DNA of 64,000 bases from Planctomycetota bacterium (GTDB taxonomy: Bacteria; Planctomycetota; Planctomycetia; Pirellulales; Pirellulaceae), in contig CAUJHS010000045.1 of the NCBI GenBank assembly GCA_963204915.1, forward strand, positions 124,001 through 188,000, read 5' to 3'. Shown one piece after another: positions 36,549 through 45,531 of the stretch (positions within the stretch are counted from its first letter, which is position 1; the number at the start of each line of letters is the position of its first letter). The notes under the pieces are model-generated. The model worked only from the letters and a program-made list of their open reading frames with translations. It was not told the origin of the DNA and ran no database searches. The position numbers were made by a program, and so were the translations under genes.

Positions 36549-36702
36549 GCCGTGTGTCTAATGCATGCCGTGGCGTTCCACAATAGCCAGAAGCGGTAAG
36601 ACTAGGGGAGCGTTCTCCAAACTCTCTTGCCCCGCTTGTAGCTGGACCGATAAACTTAGGTGACTGGTACGGAGGCCACTTTTCTTTTGCGGAGTCTCGT
36701 GA

Positions 36703-38352
36703 ATGACCCCGGCTGTGCTGTTTACCTGTCTTGCCCTGACTGCCGCTGCACCCGACACGGTGGTGGTTTGCCCCGATGCGTTTCGTCCCGCGCTGCAACC
36801 TTGGGTGGCGCATCGTCAGGCCCAAGGCCATGAACTGGCGTGGGTTTCCAATGTGGGAAACTCGGCGGATATTCAGCGAAAAATCCGGCAGTATGCTCAG
36901 CTAGGGGCTTTGCGTTTCGTGGTGCTCGTCGGAGACGCCGATCCGCAATCGGCGCAGGATGCTGAACTCCGGCGGCGTTCGGTGCCCACGCATCATGTGC
37001 CGGCGAAAGTGAATATCCACTGGGGGTCCGAGGTGGATATCGCAGGCGATAACCTCTATGGCGATCTGGACGGCGATGAAGTTCCCGACGTGGCGGTCGG
37101 CCGGCTGCCGGTCGACACCCCGGAAGAACTGTCGCGGCTGGTGCACAAGATCATTGCTTATGAGAACTCGGCGACGCTGGGCGATTGGCGCCGGCAGGTG
37201 AACTTCATCGCCGGCGTAGGAGGTTTCGGGGCGGTGGTTGACTCGGTGCTGGAATCGGCCACGAAGAAGTTTCTGACCGACGGCATTCCGCCGTCCTATC
37301 GCACGACGGTCACGTACGGCAGTTGGCGCAGCCCCTTCTGCCCCGATCCGCGCAAGTTTCACGACGCCGCCCTGACCCGCTTCAACGAGGGCTGTTTGTT
37401 CTGGGTGTACATTGGGCACGGCCAGCGTACGGGGCTCGATTGGGTCAATACGCCTGTGGGGCAATTCCCCATTCTCTCGAACGCCGACGTTTCCAAGCTC
37501 CAAGCCGCAAAGACGCCCCCCATTGCTGTGTTCCTGGCGTGCTACACCGGCGCTTTTGACGCCGAGCGTGATTGTCTGGCGGAGGAAATGTTGCGCACCC
37601 CCGGCGGACCAGTGGCGGTGCTGGCGGGTTCGCGCGTGACCATGCCCTACGCCATGGCCGTACTCGGCACAGGTTTGATGGACGAAGTCTTTGTCGAACA
37701 ACGCGCCACCTTGGGCGAGGCCGTCTTGCACGCCAAACGCCGCCTCGTGCAAGAGTCGCCCGCGAAGGAGGAAAACCAACCTGCCAAAGCAACCAACCAA
37801 GACGAAGAAGCCGATGAGGAAGACGCTCCGCTCTCGCGGCGCGAATTCCTGGACACCGTGGCCCGCGCCATCAGCCCCAAGCCCGAACTCTTGGCCGAGG
37901 AGCGCCACGAACACTTGCACCTGTTCAACGTACTGGGCGACCCGTTGTTGCGATTGCCCACTCCAGGCGAAGTGAAACTCGCCGTCGCGGCCGACGCCGA
38001 CGCCGGAGGGCAACTTGCCATCGAAGGCGTGGCGCCGCATGCAGGCCGCTTAACGGTCGAGTTGATCTGCCGGCGCGATCGGCTGACGTTCCAGCCTCCC
38101 TTTCGAGCCACACCGTTGTCGATTCATGCGTCGCTTGAGCAGTACGACGTGGTTTACGCCAAGGCGAACGACCATCGTTGGGCGACGCAGCGCTTGCTCG
38201 CCCCGGAAGGCGCCTTCCAAACCACGTTGAACATTCCAGAAGACGCCCGGGGTCACGGCCATGTGCGGGTCTTTTTGGAGGGCGACGACCGCATCGCGTT
38301 GGGCGCCGCCAATATCTACATTCGCCGCCCGCGGCCCATGTCGGCCGAGTAG
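36703..38352 (+). CDS. Gingipain-like (C25) cysteine peptidase homolog
   Basis: A 549-residue exported protein with a short signal peptide ('MTPAVLFTCLALTAAAPD'). The body resembles the C25 caspase-like fold: 'FVVLVGDADPQ', 'DNLYGDLDGDEVPDVAVGRLPV', the catalytic-type His in 'FWVYIGHGQRTG' and Cys in 'AVFLACYTGAFD'. A charged Glu/Lys insert around residue 355-375 interrupts the later part, and a beta-sandwich-like C-terminus follows. Substrate and partners are unknown; it lacks a visible prodomain or sorting domain. modA starts 37 bases later, but the functions seem unrelated. Confidence 0.8.
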   Translation: MTPAVLFTCLALTAAAPDTVVVCPDAFRPALQPWVAHRQAQGHELAWVSNVGNSADIQRKIRQYAQLGALRFVVLVGDADPQSAQDAELRRRSVPTHHVPAKVNIHWGSEVDIAGDNLYGDLDGDEVPDVAVGRLPVDTPEELSRLVHKIIAYENSATLGDWRRQVNFIAGVGGFGAVVDSVLESATKKFLTDGIPPSYRTTVTYGSWRSPFCPDPRKFHDAALTRFNEGCLFWVYIGHGQRTGLDWVNTPVGQFPILSNADVSKLQAAKTPPIAVFLACYTGAFDAERDCLAEEMLRTPGGPVAVLAGSRVTMPYAMAVLGTGLMDEVFVEQRATLGEAVLHAKRRLVQESPAKEENQPAKATNQDEEADEEDAPLSRREFLDTVARAISPKPELLAEERHEHLHLFNVLGDPLLRLPTPGEVKLAVAADADAGGQLAIEGVAPHAGRLTVELICRRDRLTFQPPFRATPLSIHASLEQYDVVYAKANDHRWATQRLLAPEGAFQTTLNIPEDARGHGHVRVFLEGDDRIALGAANIYIRRPRPMSAE

Positions 38353-38388
38353 TGGTCAGGCGATTCCAACCCAACCACCGCGGTTTCC

Positions 38389-39216
38389 TTGCACCAAGAC
38401 CCTTTGAACTCGCACGGTCGAACAATCGCCGCCGGCGCCGTTTTGTTGCTCGGTATGCTGGCGGGATGTGGCGACAAACGTGAAAGTGCGAGAACCAACA
38501 CCACGCCGCTCCCCGCCGAATCGCCGCCAGTGATCGTCTCGGTGGCCGCCAGCACGCACGATGCGGTTCGGGAAATCGCCGCCACCTGGCGACAGGCAAC
38601 CGGCGTTGAAGTGCAACTCAACACGGGCGCATCCAGCACGCTCGCCTCACAAATTCTGGCGGGCGCTCCCGCCGATTTGTTCCTTTCGGCCAGCCGCGAA
38701 TGGGCCGAGGCGGTGGTGCAGCAAGATCAAGTGCAGGACACCGTCGAGCTGTTGGGCAATCGACTCGTGATTGTTACGCCGCGTGATGCGCCAAGTCGCA
38801 TCGCTTCGCCGCAAGATTTGCTTTCCGACGACGTGGAAACGATCGCGCTGGCCGGAGAGAAAGTTCCCGCGGGGGTCTATGCCGATCAAGCCCTTCGGTC
38901 GCTTGGTTTGCACGCAGGCGTGCAGGGAAAGATCGTACGGGGGGCCGACGTACGGATTGTCTTGAGCTACGTCGAACGCGGCGAGGCCGATGCCGGGCTG
39001 GTCTACGCGACCGACGCCGCCCTATCCTCCCAGGTTCACTTGGCGGCGGTGCTTCCGGAAGACAGCCACGAACCAATTGTCTATCCGCTGGTGCTGTTAA
39101 AGCAGGGTAGCAATCCCGCCGCGGCGCGCGAGTTTTTCACTTTCCTCCAATCGCGCGAGGCGCAAGCGGTGTTCGAGCGGTTTGGGTTTCTCATTTCAAC
39201 CGCGCCGCGCGAGTAA
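38389..39216 (+). CDS. modA: Molybdate ABC transporter, substrate-binding lipoprotein
   Basis: A 275-residue periplasmic molybdate-binding protein. The signal ends in a lipobox ('LLLGMLAGC'), so it is membrane-tethered. The ModA core starts at 'VIVSVAASTHDAVREIAATW' and includes 'NTGASSTLASQILAGAPADLFLSAS', 'KVPAGVYADQALRSLGL' and 'ADAGLVYATDA'. The start is unclear: TTG 38389 opens the frame, and TTG 38404 is possible; neither has a good binding site and no ATG fits before the signal. First gene of modABC. Confidence 0.92.
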   Translation: MHQDPLNSHGRTIAAGAVLLLGMLAGCGDKRESARTNTTPLPAESPPVIVSVAASTHDAVREIAATWRQATGVEVQLNTGASSTLASQILAGAPADLFLSASREWAEAVVQQDQVQDTVELLGNRLVIVTPRDAPSRIASPQDLLSDDVETIALAGEKVPAGVYADQALRSLGLHAGVQGKIVRGADVRIVLSYVERGEADAGLVYATDAALSSQVHLAAVLPEDSHEPIVYPLVLLKQGSNPAAAREFFTFLQSREAQAVFERFGFLISTAPRE

Positions 39217-39340
39217 GCCATACGTCGCCGCCGAGGACCCCGCGGCGAATCGGCTGCCGAGGTCATCAGGGCCTGCATGAGGCGAAGCATGCCGAGTACA
39301 CTGGTAGGCTTGGCGTTCCAGGACTTCGTGAACTTCGCAC

Positions 39341-40027
39341 ATGCAGCATTGGTTTCTCACGCCCGATGAATGGCGGGCGATCGCGCTGAGCCTCCAGGCC
39401 GCGGTGTTCGCCGTGGCGATCACACTGCCGCTGGGCGTGGTCGTAGGACGCCTGTTGGCCCGCGGGAAGTTCTTGGGCAAGAGCCTGATTGAAACCGCGA
39501 TCAACTTGCCGCTCGTGTTACCGCCCGTAGTGACAGGGTACTTGCTGCTGGTCGTGTTGGGGCGGCAAGGTTGGCTCGGCCGGCCGCTGAACGACTGGCT
39601 GGGCGTGCGGTTCGTGTTCGACTTTCGCGGCGTGGTGCTGGCGTCGGCGGTGGCGGCGTTCCCGCTCATGGTGCGGGCGATCCGACTTGCCTTTGCTGGC
39701 GTCGACCGGCGCTTGGAACAAGCCGCGCGCACCTTGGGCGCCGGCCCCGTCGATGCGTTCTTCACGGTTTCGCTGCCGCTGGCGTGGCGCGGCGTACTGG
39801 CCGGTTGCGTCCTCGCGTTTGCGCGCAGCCTAGGCGAGTTTGGCGCTACGATTGTCATTGCGGGAAACATTCCCAACGAAACGCAAACGATTCCGCTGTA
39901 CATTTATGGTTTACTGGAATCGCCCGGCGGACTGCAACAAGCTTGGCGCGTGGCGACGGTTTCGATTTTGCTCGCCGCCGCGGCCTTAACGGTGAGCGAG
40001 TACCTGGAGCGAACGCGCGGCGAGTGA
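39341..40027 (+). CDS. modB: Molybdate ABC transporter, permease
   Basis: A 228-residue inner-membrane protein with about five hydrophobic segments. 'LPLVLPPVVTGYLLL' and the EAA loop 'EQAARTLGAGPVDAFFTVSLPLAWRG' are the ModB pattern; 'ARSLGEFGATIVIAGNIPNETQTIPLYIY' is specific for the family. It forms the channel between ModA and ModC. The gap to modA is 124 bases, longer than usual. Confidence 0.95.
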   Translation: MQHWFLTPDEWRAIALSLQAAVFAVAITLPLGVVVGRLLARGKFLGKSLIETAINLPLVLPPVVTGYLLLVVLGRQGWLGRPLNDWLGVRFVFDFRGVVLASAVAAFPLMVRAIRLAFAGVDRRLEQAARTLGAGPVDAFFTVSLPLAWRGVLAGCVLAFARSLGEFGATIVIAGNIPNETQTIPLYIYGLLESPGGLQQAWRVATVSILLAAAALTVSEYLERTRGE

Positions 40028-40073
40028 CGCACGGCCCCATGCGAAGTAAAGAACGAATCAGCCCTCCGAACGA

Positions 40074-40769
40074 ATGACCCGATTGGACTTCTCCTGCCGC
40101 CTTCGCTGGAGCGACGGCTTTCAGCTTGACGCGACCTTCGCGGCGGGAGACGGCGTGACCGCGCTGGTGGGCCCGTCGGGGTCGGGTAAAACCACGGTGC
40201 TGCATCTCATTGCGGGCCTCTTGCAACCGGACGAAGGACGCATAGCGCTGGATGACCGCACGTTGACCCACACCGCGCGGCGCGTGTTCGTACCGCCGCA
40301 TCGGCGTCGCGTGGGAATGGTGTTTCAAGATTACTTGCTCTTTCCGCATCTTTCGGTGCGCGAGAACCTGCGGTACGGGCAGCGTCGCCGCGCGCCGCAG
40401 GGGCGCGAGTTCGATCACGTGGTCGAACTTTTGGAGTTGGGCGAGTTGCTCGGCCGACGTCCCGGCTCGCTCAGCGGCGGCGAGAAGCAGCGCACCGCTC
40501 TCGGCCGCGCCTTGCTTAGCGGCCCCGACCTGCTTTTGCTTGATGAACCGGTCTCGGCCGTGGACGACCGGCTGAAAGATCGCATTCTCGGTTTGTTCGA
40601 GCGCGTGATTCGCGAATACCAACTGCCCACGTTGTTCGTCAGCCACAACCCGCAGGATGTGCAACGGCTGGCCGATCGCGTCATCGCCTTTGAAGCTGGC
40701 AAAGCGAAGTCCCTACCCGACGCAACGACGTCGCCAACGTCGCATTCCAAGTTGGAGTCCGGGCTTTAG
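40074..40769 (+). CDS. modC: Molybdate ABC transporter, short ATPase
   Basis: A 231-residue ATPase. Walker A 'GPSGSGKTT', Q-loop 'VFQDYLLFPHLSV', signature 'LSGGEKQR' and Walker B 'LLLLDEPVSAVDD' are intact. The usual C-terminal Mop/TOBE regulatory domain (total about 350 residues) is missing: the protein ends soon after the His switch 'FVSHNPQDV'. Molybdate feedback on the transporter may therefore be lost. No modE is nearby. Confidence 0.93.
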   Translation: MTRLDFSCRLRWSDGFQLDATFAAGDGVTALVGPSGSGKTTVLHLIAGLLQPDEGRIALDDRTLTHTARRVFVPPHRRRVGMVFQDYLLFPHLSVRENLRYGQRRRAPQGREFDHVVELLELGELLGRRPGSLSGGEKQRTALGRALLSGPDLLLLDEPVSAVDDRLKDRILGLFERVIREYQLPTLFVSHNPQDVQRLADRVIAFEAGKAKSLPDATTSPTSHSKLESGL

Positions 40770-40855
40770 CTTGTCGTGCTTCAATGGGCGACCGCGCTGC
40801 CGACTCAACAACCGCCGGAAGGTGGAACGCCGATTCGTCGCGTTTCGAATCCCGA

Positions 40856-40883
40856 TTGACAGGCGGTTTGGTTGGCATAAAAT
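40856..40883 (+). promoter_or_regulatory. Promoter of arsR
   Basis: A perfect TTGACA (40856-40861), 16-base spacer and TAAAAT (40878-40883), 43 bases before the arsR start. Confidence 0.75.
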
Positions 40884-40893
40884 CTCCTTCAAT

Positions 40894-40907
40894 TGAATGA
40901 TCGTTCA
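40894..40907. promoter_or_regulatory. Probable ArsR operator
   Basis: TGAATGATCGTTCA, 12 of 14 positions symmetric, lying just after the minus-10 box at the expected transcription start. Position and symmetry fit repression by the ArsR-family protein coded immediately downstream. Confidence 0.65.
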
Positions 40908-40925
40908 TGCGAGATAAGTGGAACG

Positions 40926-41258
40926 ATGCCGACGCTTCCTGAAACTCCCTCGTGCGCTCAGTTGTTAAAGGTCTTGGCCGACGATACCCGCTTGGCGGTG
41001 CTCGAGTCGTTGCTTTCCGGCCCGAAACATGTGAACGAGATCAACGATCAACTGCATGTGGAGCAAACCCTCTTGTCGCATCATTTGCGGGTGCTGCGCG
41101 AGGCGGGTTTGGTGCAGTCGCAGCGCGAGGGCAAGAGCGTGCTCTATCGCCTGACTCCGGCGGCCCGCAGCGCTCGCCGCGGTAAGGCGATTAACCTCGG
41201 CTGCTGCTCGATCACGTTCGACGGCCGCACGCCCGCGGGACACGCAGAACCAGGTTAA
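40926..41258 (+). CDS. arsR: ArsR-family metalloregulator
   Basis: A 110-residue winged-helix repressor. 'LLKVLADDTRLAVLESLLSGPKHVNEINDQLHVEQTLLSHHLRVLREAGLV' is the family DNA-binding core, with recognition helix 'TLLSHHLRVLREA'. It lacks the 'CVC' of classical ArsR helix 3, but has a vicinal Cys pair near the C-terminus ('NLGCCSITF') and one Cys near the N-terminus ('PSCAQLL'), comparable to variant arsenite sensors with C-terminal cysteines. ATG 40926 follows its own promoter and operator. An aquaglyceroporin gene is next, which supports arsenite sensing. Confidence 0.88.
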   Translation: MPTLPETPSCAQLLKVLADDTRLAVLESLLSGPKHVNEINDQLHVEQTLLSHHLRVLREAGLVQSQREGKSVLYRLTPAARSARRGKAINLGCCSITFDGRTPAGHAEPG

Positions 41259-41302
41259 GCACGGCGGGGCGAACCTTCCTTCATTCCAACCGGTAACCCA
41301 TG

Positions 41303-41326
41303 ACGGACGGGACTGTCCGTTCTTTC
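41303..41326 (+). terminator. Weak hairpin between arsR and the porin gene
   Basis: ACGGAC (41303-41308) and GTCCGT (41315-41320) with a 6-base loop, then TCTTTCC. It is too short and its T-run too broken for a firm terminator; it may attenuate. Confidence 0.3.
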
Positions 41327-41363
41327 CTCGAAGAGGCGGAGCCTCGCATCCTTTCTCGGGCTC

Positions 41364-42242
41364 ATGGCTTCGCTTCCCCCTCGTTTGTCGTCGTGCATTC
41401 TGGCCGAGACGGCTGGAACGTTTGTGCTGATTTTCTTCGGTTTGGGCGCCGTGCATGTGGCCGTGCTCACAGGCGATCTGGCGGGCCTGTGGCAAGTCGG
41501 CATCGTGTGGGGCGCCTCGATCATGTTCGCTATTTACGCTTTCGGGGCGATCAGCGGCGCGCATATCAATCCCGCTATCTCCGTGGGCCTGGCCGCCTGG
41601 GGGTTGTTCCCCTGGCGCCGCGTGGCGCCCTACATTCTGGCGCAGTTGGTTGGCGCCACGCTGGCCGCGGCGGTGCTGTTCTTCCTGTTTCAAGGTTTTC
41701 TCCAAGAGAAAGAGCGCGTTAAAGGAGTCACGCGGGGCGAACCGGGCAGCATCGTCACGGCCATGTGTTACGGCGAGTATTTTCCGAACCCCGGTCCCAT
41801 GGCAGGCGGAACCGCCACTTACAATTTGGAAGAACACCGTCGTTTGGACGGCCGCATTAGCGAAAACGCTGCTTGCTTGGCCGAGTTCCTGGGAACCGCC
41901 GTTCTCGCCTTCATGGTCGCGGCCTTTGGAGAAAGTCGCAACACGAACAACCCGCGGTGGCTGGCGCCGGTGTTCATCGGGCTGACGGTCACGGCGCTCA
42001 TTTGCGTCATCGCGCCGCTCACACAAGCCTGCTTCAATCCCGCGCGCGACTTCGGTCCGCGGTTGTTCGCCTACTTCGCCGGTTGGGGCGAAGTGGCGCT
42101 TCCGGGGCCGCGTCCTACGGGCTTTTTCACGGTGTACATTCTTTCGCCCCTGTTAGGCGGCATCGTCGGAACGGGACTCTTTCGCAAGGTCTTTCTTCCC
42201 TTCCATTCCAGCCTGCACGTGGAAGGAGCGATGTCCGAATGA
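41364..42242 (+). CDS. Aquaglyceroporin, GlpF/AqpS-like
   Basis: A 292-residue MIP-family channel with six hydrophobic segments and both pore boxes: 'GAHINPAISV' and 'CFNPARDFGPRLF'. The Asp after the second NPAR marks the glycerol-conducting branch, which also passes arsenite and other metalloids. A long loop between segments 3 and 4 ('KERVKGVTRGEPGSIVTAM') is typical of this branch. arsR lies 106 bases upstream, as in known arsR-aqpS arsenite efflux systems. No arsC or arsM follows in this window. Its stop overlaps the next start (ATGA). Confidence 0.9.
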   Translation: MASLPPRLSSCILAETAGTFVLIFFGLGAVHVAVLTGDLAGLWQVGIVWGASIMFAIYAFGAISGAHINPAISVGLAAWGLFPWRRVAPYILAQLVGATLAAAVLFFLFQGFLQEKERVKGVTRGEPGSIVTAMCYGEYFPNPGPMAGGTATYNLEEHRRLDGRISENAACLAEFLGTAVLAFMVAAFGESRNTNNPRWLAPVFIGLTVTALICVIAPLTQACFNPARDFGPRLFAYFAGWGEVALPGPRPTGFFTVYILSPLLGGIVGTGLFRKVFLPFHSSLHVEGAMSE

Positions 42243-43441
42243 AACGCTTGCGTTTGCAAAACCAACGCCTTGCGTTCTGCGTTTGGGCGCTTGCCTTGGG
42301 CGGCGTGATTCTGGCGGTCGCGCGCAGAGCGGAAGCAGAGGCCACGCCGGAGCGTCTCCAGGTCGATCTGCCCTATCAGGCCGAACGAAGCGATCCGGTG
42401 ACGCACGAGGTCGATTTCTCGGTCGTGGTTACTCCGCCGGAGCATTGCCAGGTGTTGAAGATCTGGCTGCCGTTGCCGCCGTCCGATGTCGCCCAAGAGG
42501 TGTTTCAAAGTTCGTTCAGCGCGTTTCCGGACCACGTCGATTTGAAAATCGCCCAAGAACCGGTGTACGGCAACCGGTTTGCGTACTTTGAATTTCACCA
42601 GCCGCGCGGCGCGCAAATCATTCGCCATCGGTTTAAGGCCAAGGTGTGGGAGTTGCGATGGAAGTTGAACCCGCAACAGGTGGCCGCGATCGAGCAATGG
42701 CCCAGTGCGTTTGAGCCGTACCTCAACCCGCATCCTGTGGCGGAGGAAGAAGCCTTTCGCGCCACCCTGCAGCAGTTCACGCAAAACGGCGGCGCCGCGT
42801 CGCTCGGTTTGTTTGAAGCGATGAACTGGATCGACCACAACTTGACGTATGACCACGCCGCCGCGTCGCTCCAGGCCGATGCGCAGCACGCCTTCACGCA
42901 GCGCCGCGGACATTGCAGCGACTACCACAGCTTGTGCGCCACGATGGGCCGGGCCTTGGGCTACCCTACGCGCGTTACGTATGGCTTGTCGCTTTTTCCC
43001 AAAAACTCGCCTTCGCATTGCAAAATGGAAGCGTTCCTGCCGCCCTATGGTTGGGTGAGCTTCGATCTTTCCGAAACGCAAAAGCTGCTCAAAACGATCG
43101 CCTCGCACACAACGCTTTCTGAGGAAGAGAAAGTCGAACTCATTGAGGCGGCCCGGCAGCGGCTCAAGCAGGGCTTTCGCGAGAACAGTTGGCTCCTGGT
43201 GACGCGCGGAACCGATTACGAACTGGCCCCCAAGGCGTCGCAGCCCGTGCGTGTGGTGCGCACCATTTACGCCGAGGCTGATGGCGTGCCGCTGCCCGAA
43301 CCCGATCCGGCGAACCCCCAACAACGCGAGTTCGCCTGGATGACCGTGCACAAATACACCGCCGACAAGGAATTCTCGTTGCCTTTCAAAGATCTGGCGA
43401 CGTTAACGCCGGAGAAACAATCGCAAGAGTTCAGGAAGTAG
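42239..43441 (+). CDS. Secreted transglutaminase-like protein
   Basis: A 400-residue exported protein. The signal segment ('LAFCVWALALGGVILAVARRAEAEA') precedes a beta domain and a papain-like transglutaminase core with the catalytic Cys in 'RRGHCSDYHSLCATMGRALGYPTR', His in 'SHCKMEAFLPPYGWVSFDLSE' and Asp in the same strand. Probably a peptidase or amide-cleaving enzyme in the envelope. It overlaps the aquaglyceroporin stop by 4 bases, so the two are translated together. The start ATG 42239 is fixed by this overlap and the signal peptide. Confidence 0.88.
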   Translation: MKRLRLQNQRLAFCVWALALGGVILAVARRAEAEATPERLQVDLPYQAERSDPVTHEVDFSVVVTPPEHCQVLKIWLPLPPSDVAQEVFQSSFSAFPDHVDLKIAQEPVYGNRFAYFEFHQPRGAQIIRHRFKAKVWELRWKLNPQQVAAIEQWPSAFEPYLNPHPVAEEEAFRATLQQFTQNGGAASLGLFEAMNWIDHNLTYDHAAASLQADAQHAFTQRRGHCSDYHSLCATMGRALGYPTRVTYGLSLFPKNSPSHCKMEAFLPPYGWVSFDLSETQKLLKTIASHTTLSEEEKVELIEAARQRLKQGFRENSWLLVTRGTDYELAPKASQPVRVVRTIYAEADGVPLPEPDPANPQQREFAWMTVHKYTADKEFSLPFKDLATLTPEKQSQEFRK

Positions 43442-43528
43442 CAGTCAAAAGTTGGAAATTCGGGAGGGGCGGCGCGGGGAATGTGAGTTGTTTCATTCTT
43501 GTCATTAACAAAAGGTCAAGGTGACTTG

Positions 43529-44635
43529 ATGGCTTCGATCCGATTCATCATGTTAGGCGGCTTCCTAGGCGCCGGAAAAACCACCACCATCGCGCGGTTA
43601 GCCAAGGCGTACCAGGATCGCGGCTTGAAGGTGGGCATTGTTACGAACGATCAGGCGGCCGATCTGGTTGACACGCACTTGCTGCGCTCGCAGGGTTTTG
43701 ACGTGGGCGAAGTGGCCGGTGCGTGCTTCTGCTGCAAGTTCAACGACTTGACCGATACGATGGGCCAACTCGAAGCGGACCAGCGGCCCGATGTGGTGTT
43801 GGCCGAACCCGTGGGAAGCTGCACCGACCTCGTGGCGACCGTGATGAAGCCGATCATGGACCTGTACGGTGAAAAATTCGATGTGGCGCCCTACGGCGTA
43901 CTGCTCAAACCGTCACATGGACGGCGCATTCTCAGCGGCGATCCCAACGCCGGCTTTTCGCCCAAAGCAGCGTACATTTTCAAAAAACAGTTAGAAGAAG
44001 CCGACTTTGTCGTCATCAACCGGATGGATGAACTGTCGGCTGAAGAAGCCGATGAATTGGCGCGCCTGATTGAAAGCGAGAAGCCCGGAACGCCGTTGCT
44101 GCGCACCTCGGCTCGAACGGGCCAAGGATTCGACGCGCTATTGGAAATGCTCGACCAACGCGGCGCCTTCGGCCGCAACATTCTGGAGATCGACTACGAC
44201 ATCTACGCCGAAGGGGAAGCGGAACTCGGCTGGCTCAACGCACAAGTGCATGTGGCCAGCCACGCAGAGTTTTCGCTCGATGCGCTCCTGACCGAAATCC
44301 TGAACCAGCTGCGCGACTCGCTCGACATGGCCGGCGCCGAAACGGCTCACTTGAAGGCAATTGGCCTTTGGGAAGGTTACCACGGCGTGGCGAACCTCGT
44401 GAGCCGGCAGTCGCCCGTCATGTTGTCGCTCGCATCCGATTGCCGCACGCGCACGGCCGACGTGGTGCTGAACGCGCGGGTCGCGACGTCGCCCGAGATG
44501 TTGCAAGAGCATGTGCAAGAAGCGGTGCAAGCGGCCTGCGCTAAGTTCGGCGCCACGGGCGAAATCGCGCACGTGCAATGCTTCCGCCCCGGCCGCCCCA
44601 CGCCCACGCATCGCTACAGCGCCGCGGGCAATTAA
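43529..44635 (+). CDS. CobW/G3E-family GTPase
   Basis: A 368-residue metal-chaperone GTPase. Walker A is '[16 protein letters not shown]', the metal motif CxCC is in '[13 protein letters not shown]', and 'VLAEPVGSC' and 'VVINRMDEL' (NKxD variant NRMD) complete the G domain. Family members pass zinc, cobalt or other metals to client proteins. The C-terminal part is longer than average and lacks a His-rich tail. ATG 43529 has AAGGTGA just upstream. It lies 87 bases after the transglutaminase gene; the metalloid genes upstream give a loose metal context only. Confidence 0.88.
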   Translation: MASIRFIMLGGFLGAGKTTTIARLAKAYQDRGLKVGIVTNDQAADLVDTHLLRSQGFDVGEVAGACFCCKFNDLTDTMGQLEADQRPDVVLAEPVGSCTDLVATVMKPIMDLYGEKFDVAPYGVLLKPSHGRRILSGDPNAGFSPKAAYIFKKQLEEADFVVINRMDELSAEEADELARLIESEKPGTPLLRTSARTGQGFDALLEMLDQRGAFGRNILEIDYDIYAEGEAELGWLNAQVHVASHAEFSLDALLTEILNQLRDSLDMAGAETAHLKAIGLWEGYHGVANLVSRQSPVMLSLASDCRTRTADVVLNARVATSPEMLQEHVQEAVQAACAKFGATGEIAHVQCFRPGRPTPTHRYSAAGN

Positions 44636-44655
44636 GCAGCGACGAGACGCGCCTC

Positions 44656-44744
44656 CAATGTGGCGCACTCGCTCCGCGAGTGCCGGAAACCACTCGCGGA
44701 GCGAGTGGACCACACGGAAGAAGTCATCACACCTCGATGAAATA
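44656..44744. repeat. 89-bp cruciform-forming repeat, copy 2
   Basis: Matches copy 1 (3001-3089) at 84 of 89 positions. The 17-bp stem and both internal palindromes are identical. It again lies between two convergent genes, 20 bases after the CobW-like gene and 4 bases before the end of the ABC ATPase gene. Confidence 0.85.
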
Positions 44745-44748
44745 CGCG

Positions 44749-45459
44749 CTAGGCGATTTTGGTGGTCGCGGTTGATATGTGGCTATCCTCGACCACCTGA
44801 CCGTCGCGAATGTGGATCACGCGCTCCGCACGTGCGGCGACTTCATCGCTGTGCGTAACCACCACGAGCGTGACGCCCGACTCGTCGTGCAATTTCGCGA
44901 ACAGGCCCAGAATCAGCTCGGCGGTCTTGGTATCGAGGTTGCCGGTCGGTTCATCGCCAAACAGCAGCACCGGATCATTGGCCAGCGAGCGAGCGATCGC
45001 CACGCGTTGCCGTTCGCCTACGCTTAACTTTGACGGCAAATGATGCAACCGGTGGCTCATCCCCACCGAGGCAAGCAACTCTTTCGCTTTGGCGGCACGC
45101 TCCTTCACCGGCCGGTTGCTTTCGAACATGGGAATTTGCACGTTCTCCAGCGCCGTAAGCGTCGGCAGTAAATAGAACGACTGAAATACAAAGCCGATCT
45201 TTTCGCTGCGAAACCGATCGAGGCTCGGCATGCTCGAGAGCCGTTCGCCCTCGAAGTACACTTCGCCCGACGTCGGCCGATCCAGCGCGCCGAGCATCGA
45301 GAGAAGCGTCGATTTGCCACTGCCGCTGGGGCCCATAATGGCGACGTACTCGCCGCGGCGGATCTCCACATTCACGTCGCACAGGGCGTTCACGTTGCCG
45401 TCCGGATAAACTTTGCTCAAATGTTCGGTGCGTACGAGCACGTCGTCAATCACTTTCAT
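44749..45459 (-). CDS. MacB/LolD-type ABC transporter ATPase
   Basis: A 236-residue ATPase with Walker A 'GPSGSGKST', Q-loop 'VFQSFYLLPTLTA', Walker B 'VLLFGDEPTGNLD' and the His switch 'VVVTHSDEV'. The signature is 'LSVGERQRVAIAR', in which Val replaces the usual second Gly-side residue of LSGGQ. ATG 45459 begins the conserved 'MKVIDDVLVRTEHLSKVYP'. It pairs with the permease just upstream (72 bases). Together they likely move a lipid, lipoprotein or peptide out of the inner membrane. Confidence 0.92.
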   Translation of the reverse strand: MKVIDDVLVRTEHLSKVYPDGNVNALCDVNVEIRRGEYVAIMGPSGSGKSTLLSMLGALDRPTSGEVYFEGERLSSMPSLDRFRSEKIGFVFQSFYLLPTLTALENVQIPMFESNRPVKERAAKAKELLASVGMSHRLHHLPSKLSVGERQRVAIARSLANDPVLLFGDEPTGNLDTKTAELILGLFAKLHDESGVTLVVVTHSDEVAARAERVIHIRDGQVVEDSHISTATTKIA

Positions 45460-45531
45460 GGTCGGGGCTCCTTGGCCTCGTGTTCGCTGAACTTGTGTTT
45501 GCTGGGAATGTTCCGGGGTTCGCAATGGCGG

